Assembly: GCA_047967505.1 (NCBI GenBank)
Contig: CM106538.1
Length of the DNA stretch: 64,000 nt
DNA from: Dipteris shenzhenensis
Taxonomy: Eukaryota > Polypodiophyta > Polypodiopsida > Gleicheniales
Direction: 5' to 3' (one strand)
In this document: one piece after another, positions 21,826 to 33,824 of the stretch
How positions within the stretch are numbered: the stretch's first letter is position 1
Layout of the letters: every line of letters begins with the position of its first letter
Notes under the pieces: model-generated
Seen by the model: the letters and a program-made list of their open reading frames with translations, nothing else
Databases searched by the model: none
Told to the model about the DNA's origin: nothing
Program-made: the position numbers and the translations under genes

Positions 21826-21830
21826 CACAG

Positions 21831-23886
21831 TGCCCAGTAGCGCACCCAAACAAAAAATAAATCAAAATCCTGTAGAGCTGGATGAAAACCAAATAACCAG
21901 AAGAACTTGCTAAAAGTAACAGTAGGAAATCTCGCTCGAAGTCCCTGTCGAATGAGAGCGAGGAAATCACAAGTGTGTGGACAGTGCCAAAAGATGTGAA
22001 GCACAGAGATTCACCAGGATGTAGACATTTGTGGCAAACAGTCGAAGCAATATTTCTATGCGCGAGTAATTGCCCAAATGGAAAAATGCCAAGTAGGACT
22101 CGCCAAAGGAAAAGCTGTTGCCGAAGAGGGACTTTATAATGCCAAAGGAGATGCAGCCGCTTTCTCCACCACTTTAGTAGGCAATCCATATGCCAAACAG
22201 AATTTGCTCTGTCAGAAATCCAAGGCGGAAGCAACAACACTTTATACATAGAAGGCACTGTGATATGTGAGAGCTTCAAAGGACGGGCTGAAGAGGAAGA
22301 AGAATGTAGAGTCCAATCCTCAAGCCTATCTTGACGTTCCAAACGAGGTACCGGCAAGAAAGGTTGAAGCATTTCGAAAATTTTATGCCATAAAGGACGA
22401 TAATGAGCTCCCAAACCATATTTGCTAGCAGCAGTAGAAAAAGATAAAAGAGTGCCATCATCCTGAAGTACATCCGCCATAGAAGAAATGCCTTTGAAAG
22501 ATATAAAATAAGAACGCCTGGGTTCTTGTATAGCCAAAGGAGGGTGGAATACTTTGGACCAATAAATACTCTCAGCCCTCAAGGAATTTCCCGACAAAGA
22601 ATCCCTGCCATGCCATTCTAAGTGGGATAAAATATGCTTCCAATCAAGAAGCAAACGAGAGACAAAAGGGTAGTCTCTGATCTTGCCTTGAATAGAGCCA
22701 AATAGAAAATCCCACTGTGTAGGCTGCCAATGTCCAAAAGTAGAAGTATCAATATGCAACAAAAGAGAGCGGATCATGAAAGCCCAAGGCTGATCCCCTT
22801 GCATAAACTGCAACATCATTTTAACCCTGTGAGCAAGTATATACATTTGAATATTGAGTATGTTCAGACCCCTGTGCATCTTTGGAGAGCATAGAATATG
22901 CACAGAGAGTAATCTGAGACTTTTCTTGCCATTTTTTGAACACCAGAAAATCTCCATGATAGCAGACATAAAGGAAACCAGATCTGCCTTAGTGAACATG
23001 ATGAGAGGCAGAGAGAATTCTATGTAAGCTATTAAAATGGATTGCGTTATTCGCAATCGAACATGTAATGGCCAAGTTGTAAGCTTCCAAGGCCACAAAA
23101 GACTTTGTCAGTCTTTAGCATGCAACGGCAGTAGCTTTGATTTCTGAAAATTGACATGAAGACCAGCAGCCAAACCATAGGTAGAAAGAGCCTGCATAAT
23201 CATGGAGAGATCGCTTTGAGTATTTTTTGGGGTAAAGAAAGAATCATCAGCATATGCTTGAGCGATCATGCTATGGCTGCCAGGAATTTCCAATCCGTGC
23301 AAAGGTGGTCCATATATTGAAGCATTGGATGAGTGGCTATGGCAAATAGTAAAGCACTGAGGGGACATCCTTGCCGAACAGAACAACCAAGAGTCCAGGT
23401 TGTAGAAATATCCCCTGAAAGTATGCAGGCAGCTTTAGTATCTTGATATAGCCAATTGATAACTTGCTGCATATTTATGCCAAATCCCAAGGCCTGCATA
23501 GTTAATGAAATAAAGTCCCACTTAACAGTATCAAAAGCTTTGGCAATATCAACTTGCAATAGCAAAACATCCTGCTGCTGCATATATTTGGCATATTCAA
23601 TTCCAACATAAGCATTAGCAATGTTATCTGTGATATGCGTACGAGGAACAAAACCATATTGCGCAGGATGCAACCCATCATGTAAATAGCCTTTTAGCCG
23701 ATTAACAATCATTTTGGTAGTAAATTTGTAAATGACTGGCATAAGCGTGATAGGTCTCCAATCAGTCAAAGGTTCACAAATTTGCTTTTTTGGAAGGAGT
23801 TTAACAAGACCTCTCTTCCATGTGTCTGGCATTTTTTGTTTTAACCCTCTTGGCATAAGCCAAGCCTTGTTGACCAAAGTGACCAC
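21831..23886 (-). pseudogene. LINE unit E ORF2: reverse transcriptase and zf-RVT
   Basis: This encoded a target-primed reverse transcriptase. RT motifs in order: KLLPKKQ, DWRPITLM, QYGFVPRTHITDN, LLLQVDIAKAFDTVKWDF, VRQGCPLSALLFAIA, and AYADDSFF in the active site (YADD) after a frame change near 23300. A thumb/connection region follows, then a Cys/His region CHKCLHPGE...HIFWHCPHTC resembling zf-RVT. The endonuclease domain is absent through 5' truncation near 23886. Frame changes near 23290, 23100 and 22000 make it inactive. Confidence 0.85.
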
Positions 23887-24000
23887 GCTCTGGCCGAAGT
23901 TAGCTCTGTAATGCTCTTGGCCTAAGCCGAGTCTCCCTAACCGGAGTTAGGCTTATTTAACCGGAGTTAAGTATCTTTGACCGTAGTCAATACTTTGACC
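23887..24000. repeat. Array of short palindromes with covarying stems
   Basis: Five units with a 4-base loop follow one another: CTGGC-CGAA-GTTAG, TTGGC-CTAA-GCCGA, CTAAC-CGGA-GTTAG, TTAAC-CGGA-GTTAA and TTGAC-CGTA-GTCAA. Stems differ but remain paired (some by G-T). The array sits just beyond the 5' truncation point of LINE unit E. Confidence 0.6.
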
Positions 24001-24260
24001 AATAAAAGATAACTTTTTTGAATATAATTAAATAAATGAAGAACTCTCTAATTATGATCAAATAAATGGAATTTGAACTTTGACTTGGAATATTTACAAC
24101 TTGGTCACATGTTGCCTTTTTTTTGTTGCTCCACGTGCATGTGTAAGGTCCTCATCGACATAAATAAGCTTGCCTTCAAGGTGGCCCTCTTTGTCAAGAC
24201 AACATGTCTTGTTCCTTGCATCATAGCTTCCATCCTCTTCATGTGCTCAGACATTTTTAT

Positions 24261-24767
24261 TTTTATTTTTTCCGAAAAAACAGTGCTGATTATATTACTT
24301 CGAAAACAAGGTACATGAGGTCAGTTTTGCAGCTGACGGGGCTGCGTTCACAAATCGGACGCAGCCCTAAAAGGAAACAGAAAGCTCTCTCTCATGGAGG
24401 GATCAGGCGAGTGTGAATGAACAGCCAGAGAGGTGGTGAATAGCGCCACTGAAGGCCCTGAGAAGTATGCTCGAAGAAGAGGCCCTGCGTATCCCAATCA
24501 CGGAGGAAATGTCTCCGCTTCTCCCGGCCAGCCCGGGAATCTCCCTATATCTGGTCCCACTGGCCTCTGAGTGTGTGTATAATCTCACTCTAGATGTCGG
24601 TCATGACCTGGGCAGTCGAAAGAGAGGTGCCACCGAGGATCTGCGCGTAGCGCGAGGTCCAAATGTGCCATCCAGCGATGCTGCTAATAATCTCCCAGAC
24701 TGGCTGCCTCTCCTGAGATCCTGTGTCAGCCTCTGCCAGGTGCGGCGGAATGCCCTCTAGCGGCCCC
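24261..24767 (-). mobile_element. 5'-truncated LINE copy with 17-bp TSD
   Basis: About 507 bp of higher-GC antisense sequence is flanked by perfect 17-base direct repeats TGCTCAGACATTTTTAT (24244-24260 and 24768-24784). The minus strand encodes an ORF2 tail with the W..I...R pattern (VWEIISSIAGWHIWTSRYAQ) and ends in an A/T-rich 3' end near 24261. Target duplications of this length plus 5' truncation are typical of target-primed retrotransposition. Confidence 0.85.
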
Positions 24768-24784
24768 TGCTCAGACATTTTTAT

Positions 24785-25561
24785 GTATGTGTGTGTCTAT
24801 GATTATATTGTATTTGTCTTTAGTGTTGTTGCTCAATTGATGCTCCACCCATTCAGCTCATTGTATCTGGTTCTTTCAGTCCCATAGACCCTTTGGTCTT
24901 TCAAAGACTTTTAATAATCTTTCTTTCTTGTTCTTTCTTTCTTTCTACTTGACTATATCAGGGGTTTCTCCCTTGAGTCATCTTTCCCCGATCTCTAGGC
25001 ATTTCAACCTGTTTGCTCTACTTGAAGCTTCCCATGCATGAACTAATAGTAAGCTGGTGATATCATCCTTGATCCTCACCACTTTGAGGTTATGAGCCTT
25101 ATTTGATCTGTGGATCTCCTTTTGAAAGTTGTTTTAGATTGCCATGGAACTCCTTGTAGGACTACGTAGGTGCTGCCATAGGCTGTAGAAGTAGGTCATG
25201 TGGGTCGTTTGTTGCAGAGCCAAGAAAGACCAGGATATTGTGCAGGTAAATAGCCTATTATAGGCTAGAGAAGCTGACTAGTTGGCAGTGCCATTTGGCA
25301 GTCCTATACAGGGTCAGGTACAGGTGGACCCATTACACTCTAGATCAGGTCAGCCCAACCCTAAGCAGGTTGGGCTGATAGACTGGCCAGTTGGCCAGGG
25401 CCCAATAGAGGAGGGGTACTTCCCCTGTACAAGGCCTCATTATGGAGGCTATCATGAGTTCAGTTCAGAAGTATCACTGTGGAGCAACACTTGATACATA
25501 CATACAGCCAGTAGGAGAGCACATGTGTGCAGGGGGGGTGGCGTCTAAGAAACTCGCACTA
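24785..25561. other. No gene seen
   Basis: The DNA is T/C-rich near 24900-24960, then unique-looking, with a GTCAGGT/CAGGT-rich patch near 25310-25400. The open frame at 25282-25494 has no recognisable domain. Confidence 0.4.
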
Positions 25562-26834
25562 CAGATGGTGATTAAAGCTCACTGACGAGCAAGCCAAAAG
25601 ACTTTTACCTTGCAAGTAACGGAAGATGTGTTTTACAACCTGCCAATGCATAATCTTTGGGCTGTGCATATACCTGAGAAACTGAAAACTGAATATCAAC
25701 TCGTGTATTGCAGAGATAAATGAGGCATCCAACAGCCTGGCTATAGAGTGTGACATCAATTGATTCACCGGCATCATGCATTGTAAGCTTCAGCCCCGGC
25801 TCCATGGGAGTGGACATAGGCTTGCAATCATGCATGTTGAATCTGTCCAAGAGCTTTTGAACATACTTGGACTGAGACATAACAATGCCACATTTTTCTT
25901 GAATAAACTGGATCCCCAAAAAGAAATGTAACAAGCCCAAGTCTGACATATCAAATGTAGCTTTCAATTGGACTTTGAAATCTGCAATTACTTCCTCATT
26001 TGATCCGGTGAGCAGCATGTCATCTACATAAAGAATGATGACCAAAATATCCCCCCCATCCTTCTTGATGTAGAGGGTGCTCTCAGTTGGACTATTGTGC
26101 AGCCCCTTGCTGGTTAGAAAGGCATCAATTTTTGCATACCATGCACGTGGGGCTTGTTTCAGCCCATACAAAGCTTTATTCAGCTTGCATACTTGGTGTG
26201 TATTTCTTAAAATTTCAAAGCCCGGAGGTTGTTTGACATAAACCTCTTCCAACAAGTCTCCATTAAGGAAAGCTGTTTTAATGAACATTCCATTCAAAAT
26301 TTGCAGCCATTGCTATAACTGACTTGATGGTGGTCATTCTGGATGTAGGAGCAAAAGTCTTCTCATAATCTATGCCCTTTTTCTGAGCATATCCTTTTGC
26401 AACCAGCCTTGCCTTGTACCGATCAATGGACCCATCTGGCTTTCTTTTGACTTTGAAAACCTAACGTGTACCTATGGCATTCTTACCTGGTGGCAAATCC
26501 ACGACATCCCAAGTCTGATTTTTATGAATGGACTGCAATTCATCGTGCATGGCATTCATCCAATGCACATTATCCTTTGCTTCTTCAAATGTCTCAGGCT
26601 CCTCCTCATCAAGAAGAGTACCTGCATAAGTTGATTCAATTGAAAGAGCCCCTCCCCCCCCCGTGTGCCTTACTGCACTACGAGTTTTGCCAGGCAATGG
26701 AGCCTCAAGCTTACTCTCCCTGAGAGTCTGAAGCAACCAATGCGGGACTGTTTTGGCTGCGTGTATCTCTTGAATTTCTTGCCTGACAACTTCATCCACA
26801 CCCTGAGGTTGTACTAATTCAGCTGGGGCTGAAT
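25562..26834 (-). pseudogene. Copia-A antisense copy: RT region
   Basis: This is the RT domain of Copia-A: NQTWDVVDLPPGKNAIGTR, then FKVKRKPDGSIDRYKARLVA after a stop, KTAFLNGDLLEEVYVKQPPG, ALYGLKQAPRAWY, and the active site VIILYVDDMLLTGS. It ends with TPMEPGLKLTMHDAG and SQAVGCLIYLCNTR, after which it decays and stops near 25562. RNase H and the 3' LTR are missing. Stops occur near 26460 and 26300. Confidence 0.9.
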
Positions 26835-27275
26835 CTATACATGTGGATTTGGGGGAGGTTGCTGTAAATCGGGGGAACTAAATGCTATAGGAAGCATCCC
26901 CTCAAACACATCATGTGAAGAGGCTGGAATCTGAAATTCAGCATGTGTATGTGCAGAATTTTCAGAGAATATAACATCTCTACTAACAAAAATCTTGCGT
27001 GTAGCAGGATTGTAGAGACGATAGCCTTTGCTTTGTGAACTATATACCACAAAAATGCATGCTGCATTTATACCTCTACCCCTGCCTCCAGCTGTAGGAG
27101 TGATAGGTGTAGTAGCTGTATCTGGTCTTGCTTCATCCCCATTGACATAATCCCAAAGATGTCTGCCAACCAAGATATTGCGAACCATGAAACTCCACAA
27201 GGAGTAGTTAGTGCCATCCAACTTATCCTCCTGTGTGAGAACCCCGAACACCTCATTGGAGTTGACTTGAGCCAT
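26835..27275 (-). pseudogene. Copia-A antisense copy: gag start fused to integrase end
   Basis: The frame starts at the ATG at 27273-27275 with a copia gag N-terminus (FGVLTQEDKLDGTNYSLW, VRNILVGRHLWDYV). After GGRGRGINAA, near 27065, it jumps into the integrase C-terminal region (YSSQSKGYRLYNPATRKIFV, SRDVIFSENSAHTHAEFQ). Relative to the copy at 30.1-33.8 kb, the rest of gag, protease and the integrase core are deleted. The fused frame is open for about 147 codons to a stop at 26835. Confidence 0.85.
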
Positions 27276-28220
27276 TTGTACCAGAAAATAAAAAAAAATA
27301 CAGCAGACTGACCAAGTGAAATTCCTTCCTGGGATATAAAATGAACAAGTAAAATCTGCAAAGAAAAAGCTGCCCACAGTGACAAATACTGTCACAGCCT
27401 GTCAAAGGCTCAGAATGCACTTCAATTGCCCTGAGAGCATAATGTCTGCAATGTCACTCAAAATGAGTCCAAAATTGCCTGCAAACTCCCAAATTGGTTT
27501 TTCACTGCAAAATTGCAACCCACTTGCAAAAACCCCAATTTCTTGAGAAAAATTGCATCCAAAAGAGGACAAATTAACTGAAAGCCCTGATTATGCAAGA
27601 AATCGTAGTGCAAAACAGAAGCCCCAAATTTTGGGGAGAAATTGAGCTAAAATTGGGGCAAATTCTCAAAAAACCCCAAACTTTATAAAAAAAGGCCCAA
27701 ATTTCTCCAAATGTGGTCACAATTGCCCACAGAACTCCTTGAATACACAGCCAAACAATGGTTCAATGCAAAAAAATGTCTACAAGCGTCGATTGTTCAA
27801 GCATCGTGTCGAGCCAAGTACGGCCACACGTGCGGTGCAGTTGTACGGTCGAATCTGCAGGTACGGAATGCGAGTGGGAACTTAAGGTTGCACGGATGTA
27901 CGGACTGAGCGCACGGATGTACGGACTGTGTTGTACGGAAGCTGCTGCAATGTTGTATGGCGAAATTGTCGATTCGTACATTGTATGGACTTCAAAGTGT
28001 ACAGACAAATGTTGCACCGGGTACTTGTACGGAATGGCAGCACAGGCTGGTACGAGGCAATACGAACGAAGTGACGCGTGCAGTACAGAAGTTCGTACGT
28101 TGTACGGTGCACGTACAATTGGTTGTATGGACGACAAGTTGCTAGACGACGAGTAGGAAGAGCTTGCGGGCAAGGAGCAGGGAGCTGGGTAGGAAGCTAG
28201 GAGTAGGGCTGGAAGTAGTG
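27276..28220 (-). other. Copia-A leader, GTAC-rich
   Basis: This untranslated leader lies between the primer site and the gag ATG. The half nearest the primer site (about 27780-28160) contains roughly 15 GTAC tetramers, many within GTACGG/CCGTAC. The half nearest gag is A-rich on the + strand with repeated CCCAAATT/AAATTGC words. No coding region is recognised. Confidence 0.6.
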
Positions 28221-28232
28221 GCTCTGATACCA
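28221..28232 (-). other. Primer-binding site of Copia-A
   Basis: The minus strand reads TGGTATCAGAGC two bases downstream of the LTR end. It is an initiator tRNA-Met type primer site. Confidence 0.9.
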
Positions 28233-28234
28233 AA

Positions 28235-28472
28235 TGTGAGAGAGAGGAGAGTGAGAGAGCAAGAGAGCTGAACGTAACGTTGCAATAGATGAAGTAAAGT
28301 AGTACAAGAAGTGGGAAAGGTTTTGTCTAAGTGACAAAACCTTATCCTTCACTAACCGTAGTTAGTGAACTAACTGTGGTTAGGGGGAAAAACCTCAAAT
28401 GAGGGAAAAGTGCCCCTAACCTATTTATAACATTACATTGGTCACTGCTAGAATATAATAATAATTCTAATA
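28235..28472 (-). repeat. Copia-A 5' LTR (238 bp)
   Basis: On the minus strand it starts TATTAGAATT (the expected TG has changed to TA) and ends CTCTCTCTCACA. It contains a TATAAATA box (28422-28429) and two hairpins downstream of it (28370-28383 and 28350-28367). It matches the LTRs at 1044 and 33825. Confidence 0.88.
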
Positions 28473-30109
28473 GAAACTAGCTTGGGGGTGAGTTTTCTTC
28501 TAACAAGATCGTCCTGCGTGATCCACAAGTCTCCCACTGTGTCAGACATAGGAAAGGAACATCTAGTGAGTACTAGTATGGCGATAAATGGTCAATGGAC
28601 ATATCTTGTGATTGGAACCATTTGGAGACTCACATAGAGGATAAGAGGGCCCTCCATGAGGGTCTCTTAATCCATCCAAACTGTCTAAGGTGGTCAAGAT
28701 ATGTAATGATATGAAGTGATGCATCTGTATGAAGGGGTCTCCTTGTCTATAAAACATCAAAAAGGCATATAAGACAAGAATTTGAAGTACATTATCCCAT
28801 GTAGGAAAACTAGAGATCTCTAGCGCACATCCAAAATATGTAGCTGAAAAATGATACTAAAAATATACCTCGGCATTGGAGTATATCCATGAGATGGGCT
28901 AGGGTCCTTGGAGCCCACTCGTGTCTTTGAAACATGTATGAGATCTGCATGTCACCCTCTGGGTTACTCCATGCGTGTCACTCGTGGACATCGTGACATA
29001 GTTTGTCATGAGGTAGTCCGGAGTCATGAGGCAAGTAGATGTGGCCTGAGCTATAAAGGACCATGTCGAAAAAGCCGTAGTCAAGCAATCAATGGTATCC
29101 ATTTTGCATAGTATCCAGGGGATCTCATCAGTACATGCTCATTTGTTTCCACCGTATGCATGCCATAGAGATTGCACAGCCTCAAGTCTTGGTAGTGTCA
29201 TGTGGCTGCAATTCTCATCTTGCCTTGATCTGATGAGGTCTAGAGCTGTCCATGGCTATCTATATTGCATGTGAGAGTGCATTGGTAGGAACATTGATGA
29301 AAGAAAAGTGGTAGGGAACTTAGTGAAGAGCCTATGCAACTGAAGACAGGACGGGTGTGAAGCAACTCTCTTTCATTCCATGGAAACGTTTACCAGTTCA
29401 GCATGCATGGTCATGCCTCAGATGGCCAGGAGTAACGTTCATGAAAGCAAAAGGAGAAAAAAAAACAACAACCAGCAATCACCATAATTCAATTAGTTCT
29501 ATAGATAAGGTCGGGATTACCTATGGGATTAGACTAGCAATATGGGCTCCAATAGAAATAGAGCAAATGCACAACGCCAGACCATGTACCAGGACCACTA
29601 TGACTTGAGATGATACCCTCAACAGGCCACAAACAAGCACAAAGACACCAGGAAGTCTCTCAACCGAGATGGCACAAGTGAGACGATGAACAAGACACAG
29701 TCAGACGGGACAATGCACATCTGTGGTACCACAAGCAATAGGAATGAGCCACAACTCCTGTAGATCATCCAAGATCCTCTAGACTTCAGTCGAACAGGTC
29801 TTCACCCTTCCTTGTCCACACGCATGGGCAGCTTCCCTATCAGCGTTGTCTTCTCGTACGCAGCAACCTCTCCTCAATGTATGAGCAGTCTCCTGCGCAA
29901 TCCTTTGGCATCTGCTCCTCAAATTCTGATTCACCTCAAGAACAAGTGATCAGCAGCTCTTCAAATTCCAACGATAGAATTCCAGCGAAGGGGGGGCAAG
30001 CTTTGTACGTGTGCCTCAAGCAAGCAAAGCTCTCTCTCACAATCAGCGCAGAAGGCAGCGTAGACCACCAGCGATGTGCAATCAGCGCACATCTCCTCTT
30101 CTCAAAAAC
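28473..30109. other. No gene seen
   Basis: About 1.6 kb lies between the LTR of the antisense Copia-A copy and the truncated 5' edge of the sense copy. I find no domain, LTR or tail. Short open frames (for example 29877-30146) look random. Confidence 0.4.
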
Positions 30110-33100
30110 CCAGGGGGTGCAAATCCTCTCACTTTTCATGAGTTGATAGGACTTCTGCTTCAGGAACAGCAGACCAGGGAAAACTTGGCTTCACGTGCAG
30201 GTGAACAAGCTATGCTCTCAAAGTTTAAATAAAAAACAAAGGGGCAGGCAAAGACATCAGTAAATCAGCCTTCCAGTGGGTCAGGACAGGCTTCACAAAA
30301 GGCTAAAAATGATGCAAGTAAGCCCAAGAAGAAGGGTTTTTGTCACTACTGCAAAAAGCCAGGTCATCACATTGTAGAATGCAGGAAAAGGCTTGCAAAA
30401 GAGAAGAAAAACAGCTCCGGTATGGCTGTTTCAGATTCAGCTCCTCATGCATCTGACAGTGGGGATGCTGCAGCCAACTTTGTTGGACAGCATTATGCCT
30501 TTTTATCTTGCATTTCAGATTCTAGGCTGGCTGCTCCAGATGCTCGGGATAGTACAGCCACTTGTAATGATGATACATATGCATTTTTGACTCGCAGTTA
30601 TGACTCTTCTACGGATGCATCTGCTCTCAGTGTCAATGAAACATTGAACACTTGGTATTTTGACATCGGTGCATCCAAGCACATCACTTCTAGGAAGTGT
30701 CTTTTTACTTCCTTGCATCCACCTCCTATTGGTAAGAAAGTCACTTGTGCCAATAACTCATCATATTCAGTACGTGGCACAGGAAATGTTGAGCTTACTG
30801 CCATTGATGGCTCAATTTTCAAACTTTTAGATGTTTTATATGTGCCTGGTATAACCAAAAATCTTCTTTCAGTGTCCACTCTTAACAGAGATGGATTTCA
30901 GGTCATCTTTGAGGATGACAAATGTGCTGTCCGAGACAGGGAAGATGATTATGCCTTAAGATTATCTGGTACTCTGCTGCGTGGGCTTTTTCAGCTTGAT
31001 CTTTTTGAGAAAAGAGCAGCCCATGCTCTTGCAGTTTCTACCCCTACTGCTGCCATGTAGAATGCAGAATTATGGCATGCCCGATATGGCCACATGCATA
31101 CCAACAGCTTGATGACACTTTAGAAGCATTCCATGGTTGATGCATTGCCACCTCTTGAGATACCTCCTCCACATGCCTGTGAAGGGTGCATTTTAGGCAA
31201 GATGCATAGATTCCCCTTCAAAAAGGATGGTTCAGTTAAAGCTGTCCGCAAATTACAGCTTATACACAGTGATGTCTGTGGTCCCATGAGGACTCCATCA
31301 TTGGGTGGTCATCTCTACTTCGTTATCTTTATTGATGATTACTCCAATTTCACTTGGGTCTTTGGGCTGAAGCGCAAATCAGAAGTGTTCACTCAAGATA
31401 CAGACATTGCGCACAGATAGAGGTGGAGAATACTTGTCTACAGATTTTGATGCTTTTCTGAAAGGCAAGGGTATTGTGCATCAGCTCACAGTGAGGCTGA
31501 CCCCTCAGCAAAATGGCAAAGCTGAGAGGAAAAATAGAACTCTCATGGAGATGGACAGATGTATGCTGAAAAGCAAACACATGCCTCACAAATTCTGGCT
31601 TGAGGGTCTAATGTGTGCCAATTACATTTTGAATCGGGCTCCCACTAAGGCTTTAAAAACAAAAACTCCCTATGAAGTCTGGAATGGGAGAAAGCCTTCA
31701 GTGGATCATTTCCGAGTCTTTGGATGCCTTGCTTATGCTCATGTGCCAGTTGAATTTAGGCACAAGTTGTCAGATAAAGCCATTACGTGCATATTTGTTG
31801 GGTACAGTGCAGAAAGCAAGGGGTACCGTCTCTACAATCCTACTACACGCAATATCATTGTCAGTAGAGATGTGATATTTGCTGAAAATTCAGCTCACAC
31901 TCAGGCTGAATTTCAAATGCCTTCTTCTTTAGAGGATGTCTTTGAGGGGTTGCTACCCATTGCCTTGGGTTCCCCTGCTGATATTTCTGATGCAAATCAG
32001 AATTTACAGCCACCTCCCGATGCTTTAATTCCGCCACAGGATGTCTTGCCACCTCCACGGGCAGTGGAACAGGTGGTGCAGCAAGAAATTGCAGACATAC
32101 ATGCAGCAAAAACAGTCGTAAACTGGCTGTTACAGACTCTCAGGGAGAGTAAAATTGATGCTCCGTCACCTGGCAGGACTCGCAGTGCAGCAAGGCACAT
32201 GGAAGGTGCTAATTCAGTGGAATCAGCATATGCAGGTACTCTTCTTGATGAGGAGGAGCCTGCCACATTCGAAGAGGCAAAGGACAATGTGCATTGGATG
32301 AATGCCATGCACGATGAGTTGCAGTCCATTGAAAAAAATCAGACTTGGGATGTTGTAGACTTGCCACCAGGTAAACATGCCATTGGCACACGATGGGTTT
32401 TCAAGGTCAAACGGAAGCCAGATGGCTCCATCGACAGATACAAGGCAAGGCTGGTTGCTAAAGGCTATGCTCAGAAAAAGGGCATAAATTATGAGGAGAC
32501 ATTCGCTCCTACATCTCGGATGACCACCATCCGATCAGTTATTGCAATGGCTGCACATTTTGAATGGAATGTTCATCAGTTGGACATAAAAACAGCCTTC
32601 TTAAATGGAGACTTGCTGGAAGAGGTGTATGTCAAACAACCTCCACGCTTTGAAATTACAGCAAATGCACTTCAAGTATGCAAGCTAAACAAAGCTTTAT
32701 ATGGGCTGAAACAGGCCCCTCGTGCATGGTATGCCAAGATTCATGCCTTTTTGACCAGCAAGGGGCTGCACAATAGTCCTACTGAGAGCACCCTCTACAT
32801 CAAGATGGATGGGGGGGAAATTTTAGTCATCCTTCTTTATGTCGATGACTTACTGCTCACAGGGTCCAATGAAGACAAAATTGCAGATTTCAAAGCTGAT
32901 TTGCAAACCAACTTTGACATGTCAGATTTGGGGCTGCTTCACTTTTATTTGGGGATCCAGTTCTCTCATGAGACACGTGGCACTGTTATGTCTCAGTCCA
33001 AGTATGTGCAGAAACTCTTGGACAGATTTAACATGCATGATTGTAAGCCCATAGCCACTCCCATGGAGCCGGGGCTGAAACTCACAATGCATGATGCAGG

Positions 33101-33789
33101 AGAATTAGTTGATGCCACACTTTACAGTCAAGCTGTTGGATGCCTCATATATCTCTGCAACACTAGACCTGATATTCAGTTTGCAGTATCTCAGGTGAGC
33201 AGGTACATGCACAGCCCAAAAACTATGCATTGGCAGGCAGTTAAGCGCATCTTCCGTTATTTGCAGGGCACGAAGTCTTTTGGCTTGCTATTTCCCAAGG
33301 GGGGTGACTTGCAGATGCATGCCTACAGTGATTCAGATTGGGCTGGTGATTATGACATTAGGCAGTCCACTAGTGGCAATTTGTTTCTTTTTGGGTAAAT
33401 CTTGCATTTCCTGGCTGAGCAAGAAACAATCTACAGTGGCTACCTCATCATGTGAAGCTGAGTATAGGGTAGCTTTCACAGCAATAGTTGAATGTGTCTG
33501 GCTGCGACGTCTATTTGCTGATCTTCATCTGTCTTTGGAGGGTCCTTCTCCAATTCTCACTGATAGTCAGAGTGCCATTGCAGTGGCAAAGAATCCAGTG
33601 TTTCATGCTCGCACGAAGCACATTGAGGTTCACTATCACTACGTCAAAGAGAAGTTGCATGCAGGAGAGATCAGTATGATCTTTGTGTCCACACATGACA
33701 ACGTTGCAGATATTTTCACCAAAGCACTACCACGTGAAAAGTTTGAGGCATTTCGCAGTGCCCTGAACTTATATTCGTTTGGTGATTGA
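30110..33789 (+). pseudogene. Copia-A gag-pol, broken
   Basis: Domains in order: end of gag (ELIGLLLQEQQTRENLAS) and a stop, zinc knuckle CHYCKKPGHHIVEC, protease WYFDIGASKHITS (the usual DSG reads DIG), GAG-pre-integrase and zinc region (HACEGCILGKMHRFPF), integrase core (LQLIHSDVCGPM, FIDDYSNFTWVF, then TDRGGEYLS, NGKAERKNRTLM), integrase C-terminus, and RT (NQTWDVVDLPPGKHAIGTR, LDIKTAFLNGDLLEEVY, VILLYVDDLLLTGS). The order integrase before RT marks Ty1/copia. A small deletion near 31395-31410 removes part of the integrase core and shifts the frame. Another frameshift near 33390 separates RT from RNase H (SWLSKKQSTVATSSCEAEY...DIFTKALP). Confidence 0.93.
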
Positions 33790-33824
33790 TCAGCCTTGTA
33801 CATGACATTGGCACTACAGGGGGG

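Larger units (their letters stand above)
18631..23886 (-). mobile_element. LINE ORF2 unit E, split by a copia insertion
   Basis: An antisense L1-type LINE remnant runs from its tail (T-run 18631-18640) to a 5' truncation near 23886 at the beginning of the RT domain. The gag-only copia insertion at 18876-21825 interrupts it. Removing that insertion together with one CACAG copy rejoins the reading region across ...YWAL|W.... The 3' UTR (about 18641-18684) does not contain the GTGGG stem-loop of units A, C and D. Confidence 0.8.
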
